A stretch of 64,000 nucleotides of DNA, taken from the NCBI RefSeq assembly GCF_001425865.1, contig NZ_LMDS01000005.1:442209-506208 (forward strand), in the 5' to 3' direction. The stretch's first letter is position 1. Every line of letters starts with the position of its first letter. The notes below the pieces were generated by a model, which was not told where the DNA came from, made no database searches, and worked only from the letters and a program-made list of their open reading frames with translations. The stretch is from Rhizobacter sp. Root404. GTDB lineage: Bacteria; Pseudomonadota; Gammaproteobacteria; Burkholderiales; Burkholderiaceae_C. Below, piece after piece: positions 28,992 to 39,295 of this stretch. Both the position numbers and the translations under genes were made by a program.

Positions 28992-29000
28992 GACGCGGCG

Positions 29001-30260
29001 GTGGCCGGCCTGTTCCGCACCGAGGTCCTCGAACACCGCGAACGCGACTGGCTCGGCAGCATCCAGCTGATCCGGCCGGTCTCGCTCGCGGCGCTGACCA
29101 CGCTCGCGCTCGTCGCGGCGCTGGCTGTGGGCGCTTATCTGGTGCTGGGCGAGTACACGCGCAAGGCGCGCGTGACGGGCTATCTCGTGCCCGATCGCGG
29201 GCTGATCCGACTGATGGCGCCACAGGCGGCGATGGTGATCGAGAGCCACGTCGCCGAGGGCCGATCGGTGCGCCGCGGCGACGTGCTGTTCGTTCTCGAC
29301 GTCAGCCAGGCCACGCCCAGTGGCGACACGCAGGGCGCCGTGCAATCGAGCATCGCGGCGCGCAGCGCGAGCCTGCGCGGCACCGCGCACCAGCGCGATC
29401 TGCTGCAGCAGAACCAGGCCGCCGCGCTCGATCGCCAGGTCGAGGACATGCAGCGGGAGCTGGCCTCGATGAAGCTGGAGACCGAGCTGCAAATGCAGCG
29501 GCTGGCGCTCGCGCAGCAGGCGCAAATCCAGTTCGAATCGCTGCGCAACGACAACTTCGTCTCCTCCGCGCAGGTCCGCACCAAGGCCGAGGAGGTGCTG
29601 AACGTCAGGGCCCAGCTGCAGGCGCTCGAGCGCCAGCGCAGCACGCGCCTGCGCGAGATCGCCGCCTTGCAGGCGCAGCGCCGCGAGCTCCCGCTGCAGG
29701 CGCAGGCCGCGCGCGGCGCGATCGACCGTGACCTGGAGGCCCTGGCGCAACAGGCCGCGGAAACGGAAGCCCGCCGTCGCATCGTCGTGCGCGCGCCGCA
29801 GGACGGCATGGTCAGCGCCGTGCTGGCCGAACCGGGGCAGACGGTCACGCCCGGGGTCGCGCTCGCCAGCTTGCTGCCGGCCGGCGCCAGGCTGCAGGCC
29901 TACCTGTACGCCCCGTCGAGCGCAGTCGGCTTCGTGCGCGCGAACCAGCCGGTGCAACTGCGCTACCAGGCCTTCCCGTACCAGAAGTTCGGGCAGCAGG
30001 CCGGCGAGGTGGTGCAGGTGTCGCGCTCGCCGCTGCAGGCCGCCGAGCTGGCCGGGCTGGCGTTGCCGGGCGCACTCAGCCACGGCGGCGAGCCGCTCTA
30101 CCGCATCACCGTGACGCTCGCGGCGCAGAGCGTGTCGGCGTATGGCCAGGCGCAGGCACTCGCGCCGGGCATGCAGCTCGAGGCCGACGTGCTGCTCGAC
30201 CGGCGCCGCCTGATCGAGTGGTTGTTCGAACCGGTGCTCGGCATCGCCGGGCGGGTCTGA
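29001..30260 (+). CDS. HlyD-family membrane fusion protein for peptide export
   Basis: 419-residue periplasmic adaptor of a type I peptide exporter. One N-terminal membrane span (about residues 28-50) is followed by a beta-barrel/lipoyl half (GYLVPDRGLIRLMAPQAAMV), a long alpha-helical coiled-coil hairpin (about 105-255) and the second lipoyl half (IVVRAPQDGMVSAVLAEPGQ). It resembles the CvaA-type adaptors of microcin exporters. It starts with GTG 9 nt behind the peptide stop and ends 2 nt before the exporter ATG, so the three genes form one operon. An outer-membrane TolC partner is not encoded nearby. Confidence 0.92.
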   Translation: MAGLFRTEVLEHRERDWLGSIQLIRPVSLAALTTLALVAALAVGAYLVLGEYTRKARVTGYLVPDRGLIRLMAPQAAMVIESHVAEGRSVRRGDVLFVLDVSQATPSGDTQGAVQSSIAARSASLRGTAHQRDLLQQNQAAALDRQVEDMQRELASMKLETELQMQRLALAQQAQIQFESLRNDNFVSSAQVRTKAEEVLNVRAQLQALERQRSTRLREIAALQAQRRELPLQAQAARGAIDRDLEALAQQAAETEARRRIVVRAPQDGMVSAVLAEPGQTVTPGVALASLLPAGARLQAYLYAPSSAVGFVRANQPVQLRYQAFPYQKFGQQAGEVVQVSRSPLQAAELAGLALPGALSHGGEPLYRITVTLAAQSVSAYGQAQALAPGMQLEADVLLDRRRLIEWLFEPVLGIAGRV

Positions 30261-30262
30261 CG

Positions 30263-32413
30263 ATGTCGCCGCCCCGCTGGCTCGAAGGACTGCGCATCGG
30301 CATCGGTGCCAGCCGCCTGCCGATGGTGCTGCAGACCGAGGCCGCCGAATGCGGACTGGCCTGCATCGCGATGGTCGCCGCGCACCACGGGCTGGACAGC
30401 GATCTGCCGAGCCTGCGCCAGCGTTTCCCGATGTCGCTGAAGGGCTCGACGATGGCCGACCTGGTGCGCCTGGCCGGGAGCCTGCAGTTCAACTCGCGCG
30501 CGCTGCGGGCCGAGATGGCACACCTGCCCGGTCTGGTGCTGCCGTGCATCCTGCACTGGGACCTGAATCACTTCGTGGTGTTGAAAGAGGTGCACCGCGG
30601 CGTCGCGGTGATCCACGATCCGGCGCGCGGGGTGCGGCGCCTGTCGCTCGCCGAGGTGTCGAAGCACTTCACCGGCGTGGTGCTCGAGCTGACGCCGCAG
30701 GCCGAATTCAAGCCGCACACCGAGCGCCAGACCGTGACGCTGCGCCAGCTGCTCGGCCGCGTCACCGGGCTGCGGCGCTCGCTGCTGCAGATCTTCGCGC
30801 TCGCGCTGGCGCTCGAGGCGTTCCTGCTGCTGACGCCGTTCTTCATGCAGTGGGTGGTCGACAGCGTGCTCGTCAGCCTCGACCGCGACCTGCTCGTCAC
30901 GCTCGGGGTGGGTTTCGGGCTGCTGGTGCTGTTCCAGGTGGCCACTGGCGCGATCCGCTCGTGGGCCGTGCTGCACCTGTCGACGACGCTGAACCTGCAG
31001 TGGCTCGCGAACGTGTTCGCGCACCTGATGCGGCTGCCGGTTTCCTGGTTCGAGAAGCGCCACACCGGCGACGTGATGTCGCGCTTCGGCGCGATCCAGA
31101 AGATCCAGCAGACGCTCACCACCAGCTTCATCGAAGCCGTGCTCGACGGGTTGCTGGTGGTCGTGACGCTGGCGATGATGGCGGTCTACAGCACCACGCT
31201 GACCGCGATCGCCGTCGTCGCCGTCCTCGTCTACGCCGCATTGCGCTGGGCGTTCTTCCGCCCGCTGCGCGATGCGACCGAGGAATCGATCATCTTCGAG
31301 GCAAAGCGCGCCAGCCACTTCCTCGAATCGCTGCGCGGCGTGCAGTCCATCAAGCTGTTCAACCGCCAGGAAGACCGCCAGGCGAGGTTCATGAACCTGG
31401 TCGTCGATTCGATGAATGCGAACATCGCGACGCGCAAGCTCGACCTGGCATTCAGCGTCGGCCACAAGCTGGTGTTCGGCATCGAGCGGGTCGCGATCGT
31501 CTGGGTCGGTGCGCTGCTCGTGATGGACCGCAGCTTCTCGATCGGCATGCTGTTCGCGTTCATCGCCTACAAGGAGCAGTTCGCCACTCGCATCAGCGGC
31601 CTGATCGACAAGTGGGTCGAGGTCCGCATGCTGAAGCTGCAGGGCGAGCGCCTGGCCGACATCGTGCTCACCGCGCCCGAGCCGCAGCTCGAGTTCGGCG
31701 CGCCGCTCGACGACGCGCCGGTCCGCCTGGAGTTGCGCGGCGTCCAGTTCGCGTACGCCGAATCCGAGCCGGCGGTGCTGCGCGGTCTGAGCCTGCAGAT
31801 CGAGCCGGGCGAATCGGTCGCGATCGTCGGACCGTCGGGCTGCGGCAAGACGACGCTGCTGAAGCTGATGCTGGGCGTGCACACGCCGCAGGCCGGCGAG
31901 ATCCGCGTCGGCGGTGTGCCGCTGGCGCGGGTCGGGCTGCGCGCCTGGCGCGACATGATCGGCACCGTGATGCAGGACGACCAGCTGTTCGCCGGCTCGA
32001 TCGGCGACAACATCAGCTTCTTCGACCCGCAGGCCGATCCGCACTGGATCGCCGAATGCGCCCGCACCGCCGCGGTGATCGACGAGATCGAGGCGATGCC
32101 GATGGGCTTCCACACCTTGATCGGCGACATGGGCGCCAGCATCTCGGGTGGCCAGCGGCAGCGCATCCTGCTCGCCCGGGCGCTCTACAAGCGGCCGAAG
32201 ATCCTGTTCCTCGACGAGGCAACCAGCGCGCTCGACGTCGAGCGCGAGCGCGAAGTGAACCAGGGCATTCGGCGCCTGCAGCTCACGCGCATCATCGTCG
32301 CGCACCGCCCGGAGACGATCGCCTCCGCGAGCCGCGTGATCGTGCTGAACGACGGCAAGGTCGCGCAGGACCTGCGCAGCGTGCCCGGCGGCGGCAACAC
32401 CCACGCGAGGTGA
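30263..32413 (+). CDS. Peptidase-containing ABC transporter (C39 leader peptidase exporter)
   Basis: 716-residue exporter that cuts the leader off double-glycine peptides and pumps the product out. The C39 peptidase (residues 20-150) is intact: oxyanion Gln24, nucleophile Cys30 (QTEAAECGLACIAM), His103 (WDLNHFVVL) and Asp119 (HDPARG). Six membrane segments follow (about 165-430), then the ATPase with Walker A GPSGCGKTTLLKL, signature ISGGQRQRILLARAL and Walker B ILFLDEATSALD. The ATG at 30263 is used; 15 further upstream codons overlap the hlyD end. Close in build to CvaB/LagD-type exporters. Catalytic residues argue for real processing of the 28779 peptide. Confidence 0.95.
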   Translation: MSPPRWLEGLRIGIGASRLPMVLQTEAAECGLACIAMVAAHHGLDSDLPSLRQRFPMSLKGSTMADLVRLAGSLQFNSRALRAEMAHLPGLVLPCILHWDLNHFVVLKEVHRGVAVIHDPARGVRRLSLAEVSKHFTGVVLELTPQAEFKPHTERQTVTLRQLLGRVTGLRRSLLQIFALALALEAFLLLTPFFMQWVVDSVLVSLDRDLLVTLGVGFGLLVLFQVATGAIRSWAVLHLSTTLNLQWLANVFAHLMRLPVSWFEKRHTGDVMSRFGAIQKIQQTLTTSFIEAVLDGLLVVVTLAMMAVYSTTLTAIAVVAVLVYAALRWAFFRPLRDATEESIIFEAKRASHFLESLRGVQSIKLFNRQEDRQARFMNLVVDSMNANIATRKLDLAFSVGHKLVFGIERVAIVWVGALLVMDRSFSIGMLFAFIAYKEQFATRISGLIDKWVEVRMLKLQGERLADIVLTAPEPQLEFGAPLDDAPVRLELRGVQFAYAESEPAVLRGLSLQIEPGESVAIVGPSGCGKTTLLKLMLGVHTPQAGEIRVGGVPLARVGLRAWRDMIGTVMQDDQLFAGSIGDNISFFDPQADPHWIAECARTAAVIDEIEAMPMGFHTLIGDMGASISGGQRQRILLARALYKRPKILFLDEATSALDVEREREVNQGIRRLQLTRIIVAHRPETIASASRVIVLNDGKVAQDLRSVPGGGNTHAR

Positions 32414-32454
32414 CGGTCGGGCGGCACCGGACCGTGCCACCTAAACTCCCGCTC

Positions 32455-33483
32455 ATGAACATCCTGGGAATCGAATCGTCCTGCGACGAGACCGGCGTGG
32501 CGCTGGTCGAGGCGGCGGGCGAGGGCACGCCGCGACTGCGCGCCCATGCGCTGCACAGCCAGATCGACATGCACCAGGCCTATGGCGGCGTGGTGCCCGA
32601 ACTGGCCTCGCGGGACCACATCCGGCGCGTGCTGCCGCTGGCCCGTCAGGTGATGAGCGAAGCGGGTGCGACCCTGGGCGATGTGGACTATGTCGCGTTC
32701 ACGCGCGGTCCGGGTCTGGCCGGCGCACTGCTGGTGGGCGCCGGCGTGGCCAGCGCACTCGCGGCGGCGCTGCAACGGCCGGCAATCGGCGTGCACCACC
32801 TCGAAGGGCACCTGCTCTCGCCGTTCCTGTCGGTGGACCCGCCGCAGTTCCCGTTCGTCGCGCTGCTTGTTTCCGGCGGCCACACGCAATTGATGCGGGT
32901 CGACGATGTCGGCCGGTACGCGCTGCTCGGCGAGACGATCGACGATGCAGCCGGTGAGGCCTTCGACAAGTCCGCCAAGTTGCTGGGACTCGGCTACCCC
33001 GGTGGACCGGCGCTGGCGCGGCTGGCGGAATTCGGCGATGCGAGTGGGTTCGAGTTGCCGCGGCCGCTGCTGCACAGCGGCAACCTGGATTTCTCGTTCG
33101 CTGGATTGAAGACAGCGGTGCGCACGCAGGTCATGAAGCTCGGCAATGTCTGCGAGCAGGACAAGGCCAATCTCGCCGCGGCGACGCAGCAGGCCATCGT
33201 CGACGTGCTGGTGCGCAAATCGCTGCAGGCGCTGCGCGCGACGGGGTGCGCGCGGATCGTCGTGGCCGGTGGCGTCGGTGCCAATGCACGCTTGCGTGAG
33301 CAACTGGATGCCGAATGCGCGAAGGGCCAGATCCGGGTCCATTACCCGGAACTGGCGCTGTGCACCGACAACGGGGCGATGATCGCGCTCGCTGCGGCGA
33401 TGCGGTTGCAACGCGGCAGCGCCGCCGAGTCGACCGACTACGCGTTCAACGTGTTGCCGCGCTGGCCGCTGATGGCGGCCTGA
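32455..33483 (+). CDS. tsaD: tRNA threonylcarbamoyltransferase subunit TsaD
   Basis: 342-residue Kae1/Qri7/TsaD enzyme that adds threonylcarbamoyl to A37 of ANN-decoding tRNAs. It starts MNILGIESSCDETGVALVEA and has the metal-binding HHLEGH, the TRGPGLAGALLVGA motif, VSGGHTQLM and a C-terminal VAGGVGANARLREQL. It lies 41 nt behind the exporter gene on the same strand; this housekeeping gene has no functional tie to the peptide system. Convergent with hsp20 across 10 nt. Confidence 0.96.
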   Translation: MNILGIESSCDETGVALVEAAGEGTPRLRAHALHSQIDMHQAYGGVVPELASRDHIRRVLPLARQVMSEAGATLGDVDYVAFTRGPGLAGALLVGAGVASALAAALQRPAIGVHHLEGHLLSPFLSVDPPQFPFVALLVSGGHTQLMRVDDVGRYALLGETIDDAAGEAFDKSAKLLGLGYPGGPALARLAEFGDASGFELPRPLLHSGNLDFSFAGLKTAVRTQVMKLGNVCEQDKANLAAATQQAIVDVLVRKSLQALRATGCARIVVAGGVGANARLREQLDAECAKGQIRVHYPELALCTDNGAMIALAAAMRLQRGSAAESTDYAFNVLPRWPLMAA

Positions 33484-33493
33484 GGGTCGGCCC

Positions 33494-33958
33494 TCAGTTG
33501 ATCGCGATCTGGGTGGCGCCGGCCTTCACCTTCTTCGCGAGCGTCAGCGTCAGCACGCCGTTCTCGACTTTCGCCTGAGAGGCAGCCTGGTCGACCTCGG
33601 CCGGCAGGCTCACGGTACGAGCATAGCGCGCGACGCTGCGTTCGCGGTAGAGCGAGCGCGATGCCGCGTCGGCCTGAGGAGCGTCGGCAGCGCCCTCGGC
33701 GGCGGCATCGGCCTTCGGGACATCGACGGTCTCGATGCTGACGCGACGACCTTCGACCGAGACCTTCAGCTGCTCGCGGGTGACGCCGGGCACGTCGAAC
33801 GCGACGATGTAGGCGGCGTCGGTCTCGCTGACGTCGAGTGCCGGCGTGCGCGAAGTCTCGGCGACGACGGCGTTGCGGAAGAAGCGGTCGAACGAGTCGT
33901 CGACGACGCGGCCGAAGGCAGCGCGCGAGTGGGTGCGGGACAGGGGCAGAACGAACAT
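33494..33958 (-). CDS. Small heat-shock protein, Hsp20 family
   Basis: 154-residue small heat-shock chaperone that holds unfolding proteins. The alpha-crystallin domain runs from about residue 40 to the end: ALDVSETDAAYIVAFDVPGV, KVSVEGRRVSIE and the A-x-x-ENGVLTLTL signature near the C-terminus. A low-complexity Ala/Asp insert (about 80-100) replaces the usual short loop. There is no I-x-I tail as such; the C-terminus ends ATQIAIN, which contains IAI. AGGAG precedes the ATG, and a sigma-32-like promoter lies in front. Confidence 0.92.
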   Translation of the reverse strand: MFVLPLSRTHSRAAFGRVVDDSFDRFFRNAVVAETSRTPALDVSETDAAYIVAFDVPGVTREQLKVSVEGRRVSIETVDVPKADAAAEGAADAPQADAASRSLYRERSVARYARTVSLPAEVDQAASQAKVENGVLTLTLAKKVKAGATQIAIN

Positions 33959-34004
33959 GAGAGGCTCCTACAATCGGGTTTCGAAGCTGCACCGTGCAGC
34001 CGCC

Positions 34005-34037
34005 ATGCCGCTGAATTTGGAGCGGCATTTTTGTTTT
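34005..34037 (+). terminator. Hairpin with T-tract (leader terminator or attenuator)
   Basis: ATGCCGCT / AGCGGCAT, 8 bp with an 8-nt loop, then TTTTTGTTTT on the plus strand. It ends about 15 nt before the start codon of the binding-protein gene, and no plus-strand gene ends nearby (hsp20 is opposite). It could attenuate that gene or stop read-through from tsaD; it also overlaps the hsp20 promoter. Confidence 0.6.
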
Positions 34038-34043
34038 CAAGGG
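34013..34043 (-). promoter_or_regulatory. Sigma-32-like heat-shock promoter of the Hsp20 gene
   Basis: On the minus strand, CCCTTGAAA is followed after 14 nt by CCAAATTC, close to the RpoH consensus CTTGAAA-N11-16-CCCCATNT. The transcript would start roughly 45 nt before the hsp20 ATG. The gene type agrees with RpoH control. Confidence 0.6.
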
Positions 34044-34051
34044 CCTTGAAA

Positions 34052-35335
34052 TTGCTGAAGCTGCGAAGAGTGTTGGGCGCCTGCGCGCTGTTGTCGAGCT
34101 TGTTCTTCGGGGGCGCACACGCCGCACCCGAGCCGATCCGCATCGCGATGATCGAGGGCCTGTCGGGCCCGTTCGGCAACGCCGGCGAGGCGGTCCATCG
34201 CAACCTGCTGATCGCGGTGGAGCGCGTCAACGCTCGCGGCGGCGTCAGGTTGTCGGGCGGTGCGCGGCCGCTCGAACTGCTGCGCTTCGACAGCAAGGGC
34301 AGCAACGAGGAGACGCTGGCGATGCTGAAGTCGGCGCTCGATCGGCGCGTCGCTTTCGTGATGCAGGGCAACAGCTCGGCCGCCGCGGCGGTGCTCATCG
34401 ATGCGCTGAACAAGCACAACGCGCGCGAGCCGGAGCGGCGCGCGCTGTTCCTCAACTACTCGGCGGTCGACCCGGCGCTGACGAACGAGAAGTGCAGCTT
34501 CTGGCATTTCCGCTTCGATGCGCATGCCGACATGCGGCTGGCCGCGCTGACCGACGTGCTGCGCGACGATCGGCGCATCGACAAGGTGTACCTGATCGGC
34601 CAGGACTACAGCTTCGGTCAGCAGGTGGCCAAGCAGGCGCGTGCGAGCCTGCTGGCCAAGCGGCCGGACATCCGGATCGTCGGCGACGAACTGCACCCGC
34701 TCGGTCGGGTGAAGGACTTCCTGCCTTACGCCGCGAAGATCAAGGCCAGTGGCGCGCAGGCGGTGCTGACCGGCAACTGGGGCAACGACCTGACGCTGCT
34801 GATCAAGGCGGCGCGCGAGGCAGGCGTCGACGCGCGCTTCTATACCTTCTACGGCAACGCGCTCGGCGCGCCGGCTGCGATCGGCGACGCCGGAGTCGAC
34901 CGCGTGCTGGCGGTGGCCGAGTGGCACCCGAACGTCGGCGGCGCGGCGTCTGAGCGGTTCTACGCCCGCTTCCGCGAACGCTTCCCGAAGCCGGCTGACG
35001 ACTACGTGCATGCGCGGATGCAGGTGATGGTCGAGATGCTGGCCGGCGCGATCGAGCGCGCGCGCAGCACCGATGCGGTCGCGGTCGCGCAGGCGCTCGA
35101 AGGCATGAGCGTCGATCGGGCCACCCTGGGTGGGCTGCACGAGGGCACGATGCGGGCGGCCGATCATCAGTTCATCCAGCCGCTGTACGTCAGCGTGATG
35201 GAGCGGGCCGGTAGCGCCGACGTGCCGCACGACAATGAGGGCTCCGGCTTCGGCTTCCGCACGGTGCGGCGCTTCGAGCCGCGCCAGACCGAGCAGGCGA
35301 CCACCTGCCAGATGCAACGCCCCGAAGGACCTTGA
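34052..35335 (+). CDS. Periplasmic binding protein, branched-chain amino acid ABC type (orphan)
   Basis: 427-residue type I periplasmic binding protein of the LivJ/K family. A signal peptide (MLKLRRVLGACALLSSLFFG to AHAA) is followed by IRIAMIEGLSGPFGNAGEA, KVYLIGQDYSFGQQVAKQAR and the hinge region GAQAVLTGNWGNDLTLLIKA. A TTG start is needed since no ATG precedes the signal peptide; the TTG at 34052 has AAGGG 8 nt ahead, while the TTG at 34046 is too close. No permease or ATPase genes are adjacent, so it must pair with a transporter elsewhere or act as a sensor. Its stop overlaps the aminotransferase ATG (TGATG). Ligand unknown. Confidence 0.85.
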   Translation: MLKLRRVLGACALLSSLFFGGAHAAPEPIRIAMIEGLSGPFGNAGEAVHRNLLIAVERVNARGGVRLSGGARPLELLRFDSKGSNEETLAMLKSALDRRVAFVMQGNSSAAAAVLIDALNKHNAREPERRALFLNYSAVDPALTNEKCSFWHFRFDAHADMRLAALTDVLRDDRRIDKVYLIGQDYSFGQQVAKQARASLLAKRPDIRIVGDELHPLGRVKDFLPYAAKIKASGAQAVLTGNWGNDLTLLIKAAREAGVDARFYTFYGNALGAPAAIGDAGVDRVLAVAEWHPNVGGAASERFYARFRERFPKPADDYVHARMQVMVEMLAGAIERARSTDAVAVAQALEGMSVDRATLGGLHEGTMRAADHQFIQPLYVSVMERAGSADVPHDNEGSGFGFRTVRRFEPRQTEQATTCQMQRPEGP

Positions 35336-36486
35336 TGCGCGACGTGATCGAACAACTCCCTGCCTCGAAGATCCGCGAGGTCGCGAACGCGGGCCTCGGC
35401 CGCGCCGACGTGCTGCCGTTCTGGTTCGGCGAGAGCGACGAACCGACGCCGGCCTTCATCCGCGACGCCGCGATCCGCTCGCTGAACGACGGCGAGACCT
35501 TCTACGCGCACAACCTCGGCTTGCCCGAGTTGCGCGAGGCGCTGGCGGCCTACGCATCGGCGTTGCACGGGCCGATCGATGCCGGCCGCATCGCAGTCAC
35601 CTCGTCGGGCGTGAACGCGCTGATGCTGGCGATGCAGGCGCTCGCCGGCGCGGGCGACGAGGTGGTCGTCGTCGTCCCGGTGTGGCCGAACCTGACCGCG
35701 CAGCCGGCGATCCTCGGCGCGAACGTCAAGCGCGTGTCGTTGACGGTGAGGGCGGGCGCCTGGCAGCTCGACCTGGCCCAGCTGCTCGACGCGGTGACGC
35801 CGCAGACCAGGGTGCTGCTGGTCAACGCCCCCAACAACCCGACCGGCTGGACGCTGACCCGCGCCGAGCAGCAAGCGATCCTCGCGCATTGCCGGCGCAC
35901 CGGCACCTGGATCATCGCGGACGAGGTGTACGAGCGCGTCTACTTCGCGCCCGGGGCCGCCTGCGCGCCGAGCTTCCGCGACGTGGCGCAGCCCGACGAC
36001 CGGCTGGTCGTCGCGCACAGCTTTTCGAAGAGCTTCCTGATGACCGGCTGGCGGCTCGGCTGGCTGGTGTTGCCGCCGGCACTGGTGCCGGCGATGGGCA
36101 AGCTGATCGAGTTCAACACCTCCTGTGCGCCGGTGTTCGTGCAGCGCGCGGGGCTGGCCGGGCTGGCCGGCGCGGCGGATTTCGTTCCCGGCCTGATCGG
36201 GCGGCTCAAGCACTGCCGCGACACGCTGCTGCCGCAGCTCCAGGCGCTGCCGGGCGTGCAGGTCGCGACGCCGGACGGCGGCATGTACGCGTTCTTCCGC
36301 ATCGACGGCCACGACGACTCGCTGGCCCTGGCCAAGCGCCTGGTCGTCGAGGCCGGCTTGGGCCTGGCGCCCGGCGCGGCGTTCGGCGACGAGGCCGAGG
36401 GCTGGCTGCGCTGGTGCTTCGCCTCGCGCGACCCGTTACGTCTGACGCAGGGGGTGGGGCGCCTGAAGTCCTTCCTCGGGCTATAA
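35335..36486 (+). CDS. Class I/II pyridoxal-phosphate aminotransferase
   Basis: 383-residue fold-type I aminotransferase. It shows VLPFWFGESDEPTPAFIRDA, the SSGVNAL segment, NAPNNPTGWTL, DEVYERVYF and the PLP lysine in HSFSKSFLMTGWRLGW, then the arginine region LRWCFASR. The start overlaps the stop of the binding-protein gene by one base. Coupling to an amino-acid-type binding protein suggests work on an imported amino acid, but substrate is unknown. A TATAAT for rpsO overlaps its own stop codon. Confidence 0.9.
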   Translation: MRDVIEQLPASKIREVANAGLGRADVLPFWFGESDEPTPAFIRDAAIRSLNDGETFYAHNLGLPELREALAAYASALHGPIDAGRIAVTSSGVNALMLAMQALAGAGDEVVVVVPVWPNLTAQPAILGANVKRVSLTVRAGAWQLDLAQLLDAVTPQTRVLLVNAPNNPTGWTLTRAEQQAILAHCRRTGTWIIADEVYERVYFAPGAACAPSFRDVAQPDDRLVVAHSFSKSFLMTGWRLGWLVLPPALVPAMGKLIEFNTSCAPVFVQRAGLAGLAGAADFVPGLIGRLKHCRDTLLPQLQALPGVQVATPDGGMYAFFRIDGHDDSLALAKRLVVEAGLGLAPGAAFGDEAEGWLRWCFASRDPLRLTQGVGRLKSFLGL

Positions 36487-36487
36487 T
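36482..36487 (+). promoter_or_regulatory. -10 element of the rpsO promoter
   Basis: Perfect TATAAT covering the stop codon of the preceding aminotransferase gene. No convincing -35 was found. It would give a leader of roughly 190 nt before rpsO; that leader holds no gene but contains hairpins, among them TTCGCA/TGCGAA near 36500-36523. Confidence 0.55.
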
Positions 36488-36651
36488 CCGCAGGTTTTGC
36501 GTTCGCACCATGGTGTGGATGCGAAACAAAGGCACGCCACTGGTCGGTTTCACCGGTGTGCGCAAGTGGAGCTCCCGGACTCGCCAAGAGAAGGGGGCGC
36601 AACCGAAACCGTGGCATTCCGCAATGGCGCTTGAACTGGCGTTTGGGGTGA

Positions 36652-36676
36652 CTCGGTTTCATGAACTGGAAACGAG
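36652..36676 (+). promoter_or_regulatory. Hairpin over the rpsO ribosome-binding region
   Basis: CTC-G-GTTTC / GAAAC-GAG with an 8-nt loop, closing 3 nt before the rpsO ATG, so the ribosome site is inside the stem. Ribosomal protein S15 controls its own mRNA through leader structures in several bacteria; this is a candidate for such control. Confidence 0.45.
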
Positions 36677-36679
36677 AAA

Positions 36680-36949
36680 ATGTCCAACGCCACCATCGAC
36701 AAGGCCGCCATCGTCGCGGAACACGCCCGCGGCACCGGCGACACCGGATCGCCCGAAGTGCAGGTCGCCATCCTGACGGCCCGCATCAACGACCTGACTC
36801 CGCACTTCAAGACCCACATGAAGGACCACCACGGTCGCCGGGGTCTGCTGAAGATGGTCAACCAGCGCAAGAGCCTGCTGGCCTACCTGAAGGACCGTGA
36901 CGCTCCGCGTTACACCGCCCTGATCCAGAAGCTGGGTCTGCGCAAGTAA
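36680..36949 (+). CDS. rpsO: 30S ribosomal protein S15
   Basis: 89-residue ribosomal protein S15, which binds 16S rRNA early in 30S assembly. The family signature runs from GDTGSPEVQVAILTARINDL through HHGRRGLLKMVNQRKSLLAY to YLKDRDAPRYTALIQKLGLR. The order rpsO-pnp is the usual one in proteobacteria. A terminator lies between them, so pnp is reached by read-through or its own promoter. Confidence 0.97.
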   Translation: MSNATIDKAAIVAEHARGTGDTGSPEVQVAILTARINDLTPHFKTHMKDHHGRRGLLKMVNQRKSLLAYLKDRDAPRYTALIQKLGLRK

Positions 36950-36965
36950 GTCAAGCGGTAGCAAG

Positions 36966-37006
36966 AGAGCCTGTCTGGAATTCGCCAGCACAGGCTCTTC
37001 GTTTTT
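36966..37006 (+). terminator. rpsO intrinsic terminator
   Basis: AGAGCCTGT / ACAGGCTCT, a 9-bp perfect stem with a 15-nt loop, followed by TCGTTTTTC. It lies 17 nt behind the rpsO stop. Confidence 0.8.
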
Positions 37007-37152
37007 CTGTCGACCCACCGTCAGGGGCAGGAACTGCTGGCGCTGCTGTGTCATTCCACCGATGTTCTCCGCAGAGAGCACCCCTGGAATGGCATCCCGC
37101 CCGAGGTTCCGCGTTCAGGGTCCGACACGACACCACAACCGGAGAGACACGC

Positions 37153-39285
<2,133 letters not shown>

Positions 39286-39295
39286 TCGGCGCCCC

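Noticed and set aside
26900..33500. Genomic island or mobile element around the peptide operon
   Set aside because: No integrase, transposase, tRNA end or direct repeats were seen, and base composition looks like the surroundings.
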